Positions 42,531 to 51,022 are shown, counted from the first letter of the stretch. The stretch: 54,045 bases of DNA from an uncultured Christensenella sp. (GCA_910586365.1 CAJUGP010000011.1:1-54045); one strand, 5' to 3'. The notes: generated from the letters alone by a model not told the origin. Program-made: numbers and translations.

Positions 42531-45500
42531 ATGAACTCAGCAACTAAACGGATTGCAACGGTTGGAATTGCGGCGGCTTATGCGCTTACGTTGTTCTCGG
42601 GCGCACGCCTCTTGCAGCTCGCCGGCGCTGAAACAAACGTGAAGGTTACCGATTATACGTATTTTTACGATAATCTTACGCTGACCGACACGAACGGGAA
42701 CGAGCAGGAGTTTAAGCTCGCCAAAAAGTTCTATAAGGCTCTCGACGAAATGAACCGCTCGGGCGACTTTACGGACGGCTTGGTGGAATACTCGCTCACG
42801 GAAAAGAAGATCGTTACGGAAGCCGAGATCCGCGCCTATGCGCAGGACGGCGATCTGACGATCCCCAGAGCGTTCGGCGCGGCGCGCGACGCTTATCTGA
42901 CCGATCACCCCGAAGTGTTTTATATCGACTTTTACAAACTGACGATCAGCGTCGCAACGAAGGGCGGCAAGTGGCACGCTTATATCGACTGCGGCAGAGA
43001 AGCCAACGCCTACCGCGACAACGGCTTCGATACGCCCGAATCGGTTGCGGCGGCGATCAACCGTTATGAAAGCAAGGTCGACGAAATCGTCGGCATTATG
43101 AACGAAAAGCAGGAAACCAACCAGTATTCGGAAAGAGACCAATATCTTGCCAAAGAATTGAACCGTTATCTTGCGGAAAATATTACGTACGATTACGGCG
43201 CGTACGAAGGGAAAGACGACGTAGAGTACATTCCTGCGGCTTATATCAACACCCCTTACGGCGGTCTTGTGGAAGGCAAAGCCGTTTGCGGCGGATTCTC
43301 GACGGCTTATAAAGTCATTATGGATCGCTTGGGCATTCCCTGCATCACCGTAAACGGTTACAGCAATCAAAAAGACGAATACGGCAACGTGAACGGCGCA
43401 AGCGTTTACCATATGTGGAACTACGTTTGGATCGGCACGCCGACGGCGAAGGGCGCGCGTTCGTATGCGGCAAGCGCCGCTTCCAATAACGGCGCGTGGT
43501 ATTCGGTGGACGTTACTTGGAATCACGCTAACGCCAATCGTTACAGATACGCATTATTGAACGAAATCATCGATGCGGAAAACCACGTTTCGGACGGGGT
43601 GATCTCTTCTTCGGGATACAAACTGAAATATCCGAAGCTCTCTTCGCATTACTACGGCAGCACGGGCGAAACGGACGGACTTCAGAATTCGAGAACGTAT
43701 ACGCCCAACGGCGGAGTCGACGACTACGGCAACGATTTGGTGGATAACTACACTACCGTCAGCTATAACGGCAAGAGCGCGAAAAGGCTGTTTGAAGAAG
43801 ACAATCTTTATATCGTGTGCCGTTTTGCCGCCTACGACGGGGAAACTTTGGTTTGGTATCCTTGGACGGCTTTGAATCCCTTCCGTGAATATGCGGAACT
43901 CGGTCTCGATAATCCTTACGGCAATATCATTGACGACGGAAACGAAACGACCATTTACGACAATACCTCGATTTACTACACGCAGTTCGCCGTGTTCGAT
44001 GTTGCGCCGGATATCGTCTTTCCTGTTCATTCCGAAACGCTCGATATCTATAAAGATTTCTATTTCTATTACAGCGACGATCTCGTAAACAAAAACAAAG
44101 CCATTGCGATCAACCAAGCGCTTGTAAACGAATCTTACGGCACGTATACGCCGCCTCCTTACGTTCAGTCGTCGAATCCCTATCACGGCGCCGACGTGAC
44201 GATCAACGACGGTATGCGCGATCCCACGCAATCCAAAGTCGTTATGGCAGAAAATAAAGCGTTTGTAATCGAAATTACGTACGATGAACCGATTCATATC
44301 CTCGACGAAAGCAAACCCATCGGTATCGAATTTAAGGCGGAGCATTCCAACATAAACGAATACGCAAAATTCTATCCGCTTGACAAAAACGGTACGATGG
44401 TCGAGATTGTGGAAAGACCGAGAAATTCGGGCGATCCTACGTTAGTGAAAAATACGATCCGTTTCAAATTCGCTCCCAGCTTGATGTATGAACACAACCG
44501 CGAAGGCTACCACTTCGTGTTCTCCAACGTCGGTTCGGCGAAGGAAGTAACGAGAATGGTAAACGGCGAACCGGTCGTCGAATACTCCAACAAGCTCCTG
44601 AATGCAGCTTATTTCACGTTCAGCAGATTATATTTGGCTTGCCCCGCCCGTTTCAATTACGACGGCAGACTTTGGATCGATTGCTGCGCACAGCCTACGC
44701 TCGTCGCCAACTCCGACCTTTCGGAAATGGATTTCAAAGACGAAAACGGAGAGAGCACCTTCTCCGAGCACGAAAGAAGCCAGATGATGCTCGTTGCGGA
44801 AAAAGCCAATGACGAAACCGTTAACGACATGCTTAACGAAATCACCGGCGACAGCAATATCAACGTCGATGCAAGCGACATTAAAAAGAGCGAAACGTAC
44901 GATATTTCGTTGCAGATCTGCGGAAAATATCCGACCATACCCGAGGGAAGTTACGTTAAAATCGCGCTCGGGTTTCCCGAAGGCTACGGTCCGGAAGACG
45001 AAGGCGTTACCTTCAAGCTCTTCCACCGCAAGCACCAAGGCGGCGGCGTGTATGTCATCGAAGAAGTTCCCTGCGTCGTAACGAAGTTCGGTATCGTTGC
45101 AACGGTTACGAGCTTCTCGCCTTACATGGTCGCGGTGGTCGATGCGGATAAAGCAACCGACAAAACGGTGTTTGCCAGCATCGAAGGCAAGGGCGGCAAG
45201 CTTACCATCGAAGACGGTAAGATCAGATCGCTCAAAGAGGGCGAAAGCTACACGTACACCATTCAGCCCGAAGAAGGTTACAGAATTTTCAGTGTGAAAC
45301 TCAACGGCGTGGAAGTAAAAGACCGCGTGCAGAACGGACAGCTTACGCTCACTTACGAAGAGCTGCAGAGCAACAACGAGTTGGTAATCCAATACATTTC
45401 CGACGCAGCTGCGCAGCGTTATGAAGAGAAGGGCTTAGAGATCGTGGAACCCGTTAAGGTTTACGTTCCCGCTACGGGATTCGATCCCATTGAAGCTCCT

Positions 45501-45620
45501 GCGAACAACAACACGCTTGTGATTGTTTGCTCGGTTGTTGCGGCGGTTGCGCTTGCAGGCGCGGCGGCGGTGATCACGGTATTCGTGGTGCGCAACAAGA
45601 AAAAGACGAGTAAGAACTAA
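42531..45620 (+). CDS. Transglutaminase-fold cell-surface protein
   Basis: 1,029 residues. Signal peptide near 1-34; a transglutaminase-core domain at about 200-340 with the catalytic triad in GKAVCGGFSTAYK (Cys near 252), VYHMWNYVW (His near 294) and WYSVDVTWN (Asp near 327). A long beta-rich region follows, then an IEGKGGKLTIEDGK repeat-like module (about 880-960) and a C-terminal membrane helix with an RNKKKTSKN tail. Bacterial members can be proteases or cross-linking enzymes in the envelope; which applies is not clear. Its own promoter, double-hairpin leader and strong terminator make it a single-gene unit. No LPXTG motif. Confidence 0.87.
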   Translation: MNSATKRIATVGIAAAYALTLFSGARLLQLAGAETNVKVTDYTYFYDNLTLTDTNGNEQEFKLAKKFYKALDEMNRSGDFTDGLVEYSLTEKKIVTEAEIRAYAQDGDLTIPRAFGAARDAYLTDHPEVFYIDFYKLTISVATKGGKWHAYIDCGREANAYRDNGFDTPESVAAAINRYESKVDEIVGIMNEKQETNQYSERDQYLAKELNRYLAENITYDYGAYEGKDDVEYIPAAYINTPYGGLVEGKAVCGGFSTAYKVIMDRLGIPCITVNGYSNQKDEYGNVNGASVYHMWNYVWIGTPTAKGARSYAASAASNNGAWYSVDVTWNHANANRYRYALLNEIIDAENHVSDGVISSSGYKLKYPKLSSHYYGSTGETDGLQNSRTYTPNGGVDDYGNDLVDNYTTVSYNGKSAKRLFEEDNLYIVCRFAAYDGETLVWYPWTALNPFREYAELGLDNPYGNIIDDGNETTIYDNTSIYYTQFAVFDVAPDIVFPVHSETLDIYKDFYFYYSDDLVNKNKAIAINQALVNESYGTYTPPPYVQSSNPYHGADVTINDGMRDPTQSKVVMAENKAFVIEITYDEPIHILDESKPIGIEFKAEHSNINEYAKFYPLDKNGTMVEIVERPRNSGDPTLVKNTIRFKFAPSLMYEHNREGYHFVFSNVGSAKEVTRMVNGEPVVEYSNKLLNAAYFTFSRLYLACPARFNYDGRLWIDCCAQPTLVANSDLSEMDFKDENGESTFSEHERSQMMLVAEKANDETVNDMLNEITGDSNINVDASDIKKSETYDISLQICGKYPTIPEGSYVKIALGFPEGYGPEDEGVTFKLFHRKHQGGGVYVIEEVPCVVTKFGIVATVTSFSPYMVAVVDADKATDKTVFASIEGKGGKLTIEDGKIRSLKEGESYTYTIQPEEGYRIFSVKLNGVEVKDRVQNGQLTLTYEELQSNNELVIQYISDAAAQRYEEKGLEIVEPVKVYVPATGFDPIEAPANNNTLVIVCSVVAAVALAGAAAVITVFVVRNKKKTSKN

Positions 45621-45640
45621 GTTTTGATCTAACGAAAAAG

Positions 45641-45666
45641 CCGACGGCATTGCCGTCGGTTTTTTT
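45641..45666 (+). terminator. Terminator of the transglutaminase-fold gene
   Basis: CCGACGGC/GCCGTCGG with an ATT loop (45641-45659), followed by seven T residues. Confidence 0.93.
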
Positions 45667-45682
45667 CTTGCCGTCCTTAATA

Positions 45683-45745
45683 AATCCCCCCTGCGCTTCG
45701 CGCTTCCCCCCTTACATTAAGGGGGGCTTGGGATAAAGGGGGATT
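45683..45745. repeat. G/C-run inverted repeat element
   Basis: Outer arms AATCCCCC / GGGGGATT and inner arms CCCCCCTTA/TAAGGGGGG (45705-45726), with a TGCGCTTCGCGC segment between them on the left. The sequence resembles intergenic repeat elements found in many gut Clostridia, but only one copy is seen in this window. Confidence 0.6.
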
Positions 45746-45767
45746 GCAAAAATTTTTCCTCTTTTTC

Positions 45768-45796
45768 TTGAATTTCGGAAAAAACCGTGTTATAAT
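45768..45796 (+). promoter_or_regulatory. Sigma-A promoter of the ArsR-type regulator gene
   Basis: -35 TTGAAT (45768-45773), 17-bp spacer and -10 TATAAT (45791-45796). Confidence 0.82.
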
Positions 45797-45816
45797 AGTC
45801 GCAAAGGGGTGAAGAA

Positions 45817-46743
45817 ATGTCCGTTCGGGAATACGATTTGCAAATCAACGACGAAGAAAAATTGCCCGACATCATTCAAGCGCTCAACGCGTCCGTGCGT
45901 CGGCAAATGATGTCGCTATTAAGCCGTTCGTCTTATTCGATCGCCGATTTGGCGAAAAAACTCAAATTGCCCATTTCGACCGTATCCTTTCACGTGAACA
46001 TTCTGCGCAAAGCGGGGTTCGTAAACGTGACGGTAAAACGCAACACGCGCGGCAACGCGAAAATCGTTTCCCGTCAGATCGATCGGTTTTCGCTCGGCTT
46101 TCTGCTCGATACGCAAACGAAGAGCAAAACCTTCTCGATGGAAATTCCGCTCGGCAGTTTTTGCGACGCGCAGATCGAGGCGGGCTGCGGCATGGCGAAC
46201 GGCAGCAATATCATCATTGCGGACGATACCCCCGGCGTGTTCTTTTCGCCCGAGCGTTATTCGGCGCAGATTATCTGGTTTGCAAAGGGCTACCTCGAAT
46301 ACCGTATTCCCAACTATATGATGCGCGATAAAAAGGTCAATGCCGTTACGTTCAGCATGGAGCTTTGCAGCGAAGCCCCCAACTACCGCAACGATTGGGA
46401 AAGCGACATTACTTTTTGGGTGAACGGGCAGGAAGTGGCGACTTACGTTTCCCCCGGCGACTTCGGGGGCAGAAGGGGACGGCTCAATCCGCCCTGGTGG
46501 TCGGATTTTTCCACGCAGTACGGCATCATTAAAACCATCCGCATTACGAACGAATGCGTGTATCTCGACGAAAACGCCGTGAGCACGCTCAATATCGGAA
46601 AACTCGGTTTGCAGGCGGGCGATTATATCACGCTGCGCATCGGAATCAAAAAAGACGCGCACCATCAGGGCGGGCTGAATTTGTTCGGCGAGCAGTTCGG
46701 CGATTACGCGCAGGGGCTTGTGTTCACCGTGGATTACAACTGA
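45817..46743 (+). CDS. ArsR-type regulator fused to a large C-terminal sensor-like domain
   Basis: 308 residues. Residues about 15-90 form a winged helix-turn-helix of the ArsR type (IIQALNASVRRQMMSLL...IADLAKKLKLPISTVSFHVNILRKAGFV). The remaining 215 residues are beta-rich and soluble, with VNAVTFSMELCSEAP, DITFWVNGQEVATYVSPGDFGG and NPPWWSDFSTQYG, recalling carbohydrate-binding beta-sandwich modules; a small-molecule or sugar sensor role is inferred. There are no metal-binding Cys pairs of classical ArsR. The start follows AAGGGGTG. It is flanked by its own promoter and terminator, directly before two units sharing a 30-bp promoter element, so it is the obvious candidate regulator. Confidence 0.88.
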   Translation: MSVREYDLQINDEEKLPDIIQALNASVRRQMMSLLSRSSYSIADLAKKLKLPISTVSFHVNILRKAGFVNVTVKRNTRGNAKIVSRQIDRFSLGFLLDTQTKSKTFSMEIPLGSFCDAQIEAGCGMANGSNIIIADDTPGVFFSPERYSAQIIWFAKGYLEYRIPNYMMRDKKVNAVTFSMELCSEAPNYRNDWESDITFWVNGQEVATYVSPGDFGGRRGRLNPPWWSDFSTQYGIIKTIRITNECVYLDENAVSTLNIGKLGLQAGDYITLRIGIKKDAHHQGGLNLFGEQFGDYAQGLVFTVDYN

Positions 46744-46756
46744 GCATAAAAAAGGG

Positions 46757-46797
46757 AAAACCGCGAATGCTGTTACAAAGACTTCGCGGTTTTTTTA
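46757..46797 (+). terminator. Terminator of the ArsR-type regulator gene
   Basis: AAAACCGCGAA (46757-46767) pairs with TTCGCGGTTTT (46783-46793), and more T residues follow. Confidence 0.88.
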
Positions 46798-46802
46798 TTG
46801 CG

Positions 46803-46832
46803 TGATTACTTCAAGTTTCATGTTACAAAAAC
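46803..46832 (+). promoter_or_regulatory. Shared 30-bp promoter element, copy 1
   Basis: Thirty bases (TGATTACTTC...TTACAAAAAC) identical to 47515-47544. It starts exactly 59 bases before the -35 box of the SGNH hydrolase promoter, and the following 29 bases are also similar. Probable binding site of an activator or repressor. Confidence 0.75.
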
Positions 46833-46861
46833 GATTATTTTAACAAATTTTCAATACCGTA

Positions 46862-46890
46862 TTGACGGAAAGTCGCCTGTCCGTTAAAAT
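46862..46890 (+). promoter_or_regulatory. Sigma-A promoter of the SGNH hydrolase gene
   Basis: -35 TTGACG (46862-46867), 17-bp spacer and -10 TAAAAT (46885-46890). Confidence 0.82.
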
Positions 46891-46911
46891 AGGGGTGAAA
46901 AGAGGGAAATT

Positions 46912-47517
46912 ATGGAAAATACGGTGTTTTATCTCGGCTCCTCGGTCACGCGCGGCGAAGGCGGCGACACCGACGGGGTTTCGTTCGCGGAAACGATCGC
47001 GCAGAAAACAGGTTGGGCGTATTGCAAAGAGGCGGTTTCGGGTACGACGCTCGTACAACGGGATACGGGCGATAAGTCGTACGTTTCGCGTCTTGCCCTT
47101 TTGGATTTTTCGGTAAAACCGCGCGTGCTCGTCGTGCAGCTTTCCACCAACGATTTTGCGCAGGGCGTTCCGGTCGGCAGGTGTTCGGACTGTACGCGCG
47201 AAGAGGATTGCGACGTTTCGCAGACAGCGGGGGCGATCGAATATATAATTGCATATGTGCGCAAGCGTTCGCCTGAAACGAAAATCGTTGTGTTTACCTG
47301 TCCGCTCGCGCCGGCGGTTCCTTTTTACGCGCAGTACGCCGCGTTTGTGCGGGGAACGCTGCAAGAGCTTGCCGCCCGTCACGGCTTTCTTGTCGCCGAT
47401 TTGTTTTCTATGCCCGTAACAAAAGGCTGTTTGCAGCCCGACGGATTGCACCCTACGCGCCTCGGATACGAAAAACTCTTCGTTCCCACCTTGCTGAACG
47501 CGTTGAAAAACTTGTGA
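46912..47517 (+). CDS. SGNH/GDSL-family hydrolase
   Basis: 201 residues, no signal peptide, so cytosolic. Blocks of the SGNH fold: FYLGSSVTRGEGG at the N-terminus (catalytic Ser near 10), VQLSTNDF near 76 (Asn), and QPDGLHPTRLGYEKL near 176 (Asp and His). Such enzymes are typically esterases removing acyl groups from sugars or lipids; the substrate is unknown. GAGGG precedes the ATG. The TGA stop forms the first three bases of the second 30-bp promoter element, and no terminator separates it from the transporter operon. Confidence 0.86.
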   Translation: MENTVFYLGSSVTRGEGGDTDGVSFAETIAQKTGWAYCKEAVSGTTLVQRDTGDKSYVSRLALLDFSVKPRVLVVQLSTNDFAQGVPVGRCSDCTREEDCDVSQTAGAIEYIIAYVRKRSPETKIVVFTCPLAPAVPFYAQYAAFVRGTLQELAARHGFLVADLFSMPVTKGCLQPDGLHPTRLGYEKLFVPTLLNALKNL

Positions 47518-47544
47518 TTACTTCAAGTTTCATGTTACAAAAAC
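47515..47544 (+). promoter_or_regulatory. Shared 30-bp promoter element, copy 2
   Basis: Identical to 46803-46832 and again 59 bases before a -35 box, that of the transporter operon. It begins at the stop codon of the SGNH gene. Confidence 0.75.
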
Positions 47545-47573
47545 AACTTTTTTTACAATTTTTCATAACGTTC

Positions 47574-47602
47574 TTGACAGTGCGGCGCCGCATTATTATA
47601 AT
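47574..47602 (+). promoter_or_regulatory. Sigma-A promoter of the second transporter operon
   Basis: -35 TTGACA (47574-47579), 17-bp spacer and -10 TATAAT (47597-47602), a perfect consensus. The spacer contains the palindrome GCGGCGCCGC (47582-47591), a possible operator. Confidence 0.9.
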
Positions 47603-47632
47603 GTGAAATGCAAACAGGAAATGTAAAATTTG

Positions 47633-47675
47633 AACGGGGACGTCCCCGTTCCGCTCTGCCTTCGGGGCAGAGCGG
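47633..47675 (+). promoter_or_regulatory. Back-to-back double hairpin in the 5' leader
   Basis: A perfect palindrome with central GGGGACGTCCCC (47633-47650) is directly followed by CCGCTCTGCC/GGCAGAGCGG (47651-47675, TTCGG loop), then AAAAAAATATC. The same design precedes the gene at 42531. Confidence 0.75.
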
Positions 47676-47733
47676 AAAAAAATATCTAAATGGAAATTTG
47701 CGGGCGGAAGTCCGTTAGAAAAGGAGGAAAGTT

Positions 47734-49176
47734 ATGAAACTTAAAAGATTCGGCACGGCGGCAAGCGCGTTTGGTATGGCGGCGGTGATGGCGCTTTCGT
47801 TGGCGGCATGCGCCAACCAGGGTGACGACGGTCCTGACGTTCCGCCCGACGCGGACATCACCGAACAGGTTACGATCCGCTTCTGGGGCTGGGGCGACGC
47901 GGCGGAGCAGGCGAATTATCAGCGGCTCGTCAATCAGTTCATGCAAGAGAACGAGAACATTATCGTCGCGTATAACGGCATCGATTCGAGCATTTACATG
48001 CAGGAGCTTCGCAACTCCGCAACGAATTTGCCCGAGCTTTTCTATATGCCCGACTACGACTTTCTCGAATACGCCGCGAACGGCATGCTCAAAGACGTAT
48101 CGAACTACGTGACGGAAGAAGAGCTTTCCGCCATTTGGCCGCAGGCGGTCGACGAATATTATTTCAATCCCCGCAACAACCAGCTCGGCAAGAGCGAGGG
48201 GGCGAAGCTTTACGGTCTGCCCAAGGATTTGGGTCCGTTCACGCTTGTGTATAATAAGACGCTCGTCGATTCCCAAATCCAAAAATTGGGGCTGAACCGC
48301 GAAGAAATTTACGCCTGTCTCGATCCGAACACGGCGATGACCTGGCAGCAGTTCCGCGATCTGCTCAAAAAGCTCGATCCGAATCCCAACGATGAGCTTT
48401 ACGGCATTTCGCATTACGAGATCGAGGCGGCGATCTACTCGAACGACGCCAATTTCTTCAACGACGACGCTTCGCAGCAGCGCATCACCGATAAAAACTT
48501 TACCGACGCGCTGCAGTTTATCGCCGATTTGTCGCTTGTCGATCATACGATGGTCGAAGCGAAAAATCAGGCTTCCACCAACGGATTCCAGCGCTTTATC
48601 GCGTCGGGCTGTATTTTCAGCTTCATGGGTCCGTGGGACTGCGCGCAGTTTTGGGAATTAGACGGGCTGAACTTCGAGTCGAACATTCTGCCCGTGCCCT
48701 ATAACGGCGAAAATCCCGCGGCGAGAAGTACGGCTTGGGTTGGCTCGATGGGGTATTGCGTGAGCGCGAAAGCGAACAGCTTAAAGACCAACGCCGCGAT
48801 GCGCCTTGCAAAATATCTGTGCTACAACGAGGACGCGCAGCGCAAGTTCTACGAATTGGGGCAGCAGGTTCCCAACATTATGGAAATGGCGAAGGACGAA
48901 TACGTGAACGACACGCGCGGGCTGATCGGCGACAAAGACCCTGCCGACCGTTCGGTGTGGCTCGATACGATCGACGGGTTCTCGGATACCGATAAGATCG
49001 GCGGAAAAGTGCGTCCGCGTTACTACACCTATTCCTCCGACTGGTACGATATGTTCACGGAATATATCGACACGCAGGGGCTTTGGACGGGGGCAAAGAC
49101 GGCGGAAACCATCTGCGCCGCGTATTCCAAGACCTTCCAAGCGGCTTTGGACGAAATGCGCGCGAACCTCGGTTAA
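47734..49176 (+). CDS. Extracellular solute-binding lipoprotein (family 1, CUT1)
   Basis: 480 residues; signal peptide with lipobox LAAC (Cys26) and a short acidic linker (GDDGPDVPPDAD). The binding fold begins TIRFWGWGDAAEQANY, and YGLPKDLGPFTLVYNKTL near 165-182 is the classical hinge-region motif of family 1 sugar-binding proteins. It feeds the two permeases encoded downstream. AAAGGAGG precedes the ATG, with a leader of about 125 bases from a consensus promoter. Binding protein-permease-permease order is the MalE-MalF-MalG type, unlike the locus at 28-32 kb. The sugar is unknown. Confidence 0.94.
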   Translation: MKLKRFGTAASAFGMAAVMALSLAACANQGDDGPDVPPDADITEQVTIRFWGWGDAAEQANYQRLVNQFMQENENIIVAYNGIDSSIYMQELRNSATNLPELFYMPDYDFLEYAANGMLKDVSNYVTEEELSAIWPQAVDEYYFNPRNNQLGKSEGAKLYGLPKDLGPFTLVYNKTLVDSQIQKLGLNREEIYACLDPNTAMTWQQFRDLLKKLDPNPNDELYGISHYEIEAAIYSNDANFFNDDASQQRITDKNFTDALQFIADLSLVDHTMVEAKNQASTNGFQRFIASGCIFSFMGPWDCAQFWELDGLNFESNILPVPYNGENPAARSTAWVGSMGYCVSAKANSLKTNAAMRLAKYLCYNEDAQRKFYELGQQVPNIMEMAKDEYVNDTRGLIGDKDPADRSVWLDTIDGFSDTDKIGGKVRPRYYTYSSDWYDMFTEYIDTQGLWTGAKTAETICAAYSKTFQAALDEMRANLG

Positions 49177-49186
49177 GGAGGACGGT

Positions 49187-50137
49187 ATGGAAAATACGGT
49201 TGAAGAACGCGCCGAAAGGATACCCGCTGCGGCGGAAGCGGCGCGTCCGCCCGTAAAGAGGAAGAGCAGCCTCGAAAGAAGAGAGCATTTGGTCGCGTTT
49301 CTCTTCATTCTGCCGCCCATTCTCGGGTTTTTGATCTTTACGGTCGCCTCGATGCTGTTCTCGTTCGTGTACAGCTTTCAGAATTACAACACGCTGACGG
49401 GCGCGTCCTCTTGGGCGGGGCTGAAAAATTACGTCAATCTGTTTTCGCACGAGCTGTTCGCGCCCGATTTTTGGAATTCGGTGGGGAACACGGCGATTCT
49501 TCTTTTGAGCATTCCCATCAGCATGTTTTTGGGGCTGTGCCTTGCGGGATTGCTGCGCATGGGCGACATTAAGGGCGCAAAGGTCTTTCAAGTGCTCTAT
49601 TACCTGCCCGCGGTTTCGAGCGCGGTTGCGCTGAATATCGTTTGGCGTTACATTTTCAACAACGAATTCGGTATCATCAATTTGATGTTCCATTCCGACG
49701 CCGCTTGGCTGAGCGACGACAATCTGCTCAAAGTCGCCATTCTCTTTAAGAATTCCATTAACGGCATGGGCACGGCGATGATCTTGTACCTTGCGGGCAT
49801 GCTCAACGTACCCAAGGATTATTACGAGGCGGCGAGCCTTGACGGCGCGGGGAAGGTGCGGCAGTTTTTCTCGATCACGCTGCCCATTATCTCGCCCGTT
49901 ACCTTCTATCTGCTCATTACGGGTTTGATCGGCGGATTGCAGTCGTACGCCGACGCGCAGGTGTTTGCGGCGGGCGATTCGGGCGCGCGCACGATCGTCT
50001 ATTTCATTTGGTCGCGCGGGATCAATCAGGGGCGTTACGGACTTGCTTCGGCGGCTTCCATTCTGCTCGCGTTCGTCATCATGCTCATCACGCTCGTGCA
50101 ATTCAAGTTCTCGAATAAATGGGTATACGAGGAGTAA
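49187..50137 (+). CDS. Sugar ABC transporter permease (MalF-like)
   Basis: 316 residues: about 35 cytosolic residues, then six membrane helices from LVAFLFILPPILGFLIF. The EAA loop is YYEAASLDGAGKVRQFFSITLP, near residues 206-227. It forms the channel with the next permease. AAGGAGG precedes its start 10 bases after the binding-protein gene. No ATPase is encoded nearby. Confidence 0.95.
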   Translation: MENTVEERAERIPAAAEAARPPVKRKSSLERREHLVAFLFILPPILGFLIFTVASMLFSFVYSFQNYNTLTGASSWAGLKNYVNLFSHELFAPDFWNSVGNTAILLLSIPISMFLGLCLAGLLRMGDIKGAKVFQVLYYLPAVSSAVALNIVWRYIFNNEFGIINLMFHSDAAWLSDDNLLKVAILFKNSINGMGTAMILYLAGMLNVPKDYYEAASLDGAGKVRQFFSITLPIISPVTFYLLITGLIGGLQSYADAQVFAAGDSGARTIVYFIWSRGINQGRYGLASAASILLAFVIMLITLVQFKFSNKWVYEE

Positions 50138-50142
50138 GGAAC

Positions 50143-51015
50143 ATGGAAAATACTCGCACGGAAAACAAAGAAATTGCCCGTACGGCGGGGCGGATCGCCT
50201 TGCGCGTCGTGATCTATTTGATTTTGATCTGCGGCGCAACGCTGCTCGTCTTCCCGTATCTGTGGATGCTGCTTACTTCTTTCAAAAAAGACCTCGATGC
50301 GCTCAGCTTGCAGCTAACGCTCTTCCCGAAGGAATGGGTGTTCCACAACTACCGCGATATCTGGACGTTTATCCCGCTTTTGAAGGGCTTGGGGAACACG
50401 CTGCTCGTCGAAGTAAGCGTTATCGCGGTCGGAACGTTCGTTTCGGCAATGGCGGCGTTCAGCTTCGCCAAACTCAAATTACAGCATAAAACGTTCTGGC
50501 TGCTGTTCCTCATGAGCGGCATGATGGTTCCTTACGCCGCACTCATGATGCCGCAGTTCCGCGTGTTCATGGCGATCGGCATGTTCGATACGCTTTGGCC
50601 GCTCATCCTGCCCGGATTTTTCGGCAACGTTTCGATGCTGTTCTTCCTCGTGCAGTATATGCGCGGCATACCGAACGCCTATTTCGAGGCGGCGCGTATC
50701 GACGGGGCGGGGCACTTCAAGTGCTTTATCGCGGTCATGCTGCCGCTCGTAAAAACGGCGATCGCGGCGCAGATCATTTTTTGGTTTATCGGTATCTGGA
50801 ACGACTATTTCGCGCCGTCCATTTATCTGCATACGCACAGCCGAATGACGTTGCAGCCCATGCTTGCGATCATCAATTCGGCGGCGTCGAACGGCGTGCG
50901 TTTGCCGCTTATCATGACGGGCGCGGTGCTCTCGAGCATTCCCATGCTTGTCATATATATCACCTGTCAGAAGTTTTTTATCGAATCGCTCTCGATTTCG
51001 GGCGTTAAAGGTTAA
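50143..51015 (+). CDS. Sugar ABC transporter permease (MalG-like)
   Basis: 290 residues with six membrane helices starting near residue 20 (LRVVIYLILICGATLLVFPYL). The loop motif FEAARIDGAGHFKCFIAVMLP is near residues 183-203. The ATG at 50143 has GGAGTAAGGA upstream and lies 5 bases after the previous stop; an in-frame ATG at 50119 inside that gene is less likely. Second channel subunit of the transporter. Confidence 0.95.
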   Translation: MENTRTENKEIARTAGRIALRVVIYLILICGATLLVFPYLWMLLTSFKKDLDALSLQLTLFPKEWVFHNYRDIWTFIPLLKGLGNTLLVEVSVIAVGTFVSAMAAFSFAKLKLQHKTFWLLFLMSGMMVPYAALMMPQFRVFMAIGMFDTLWPLILPGFFGNVSMLFFLVQYMRGIPNAYFEAARIDGAGHFKCFIAVMLPLVKTAIAAQIIFWFIGIWNDYFAPSIYLHTHSRMTLQPMLAIINSAASNGVRLPLIMTGAVLSSIPMLVIYITCQKFFIESLSISGVKG

Positions 51016-51022
51016 AGGGTCT

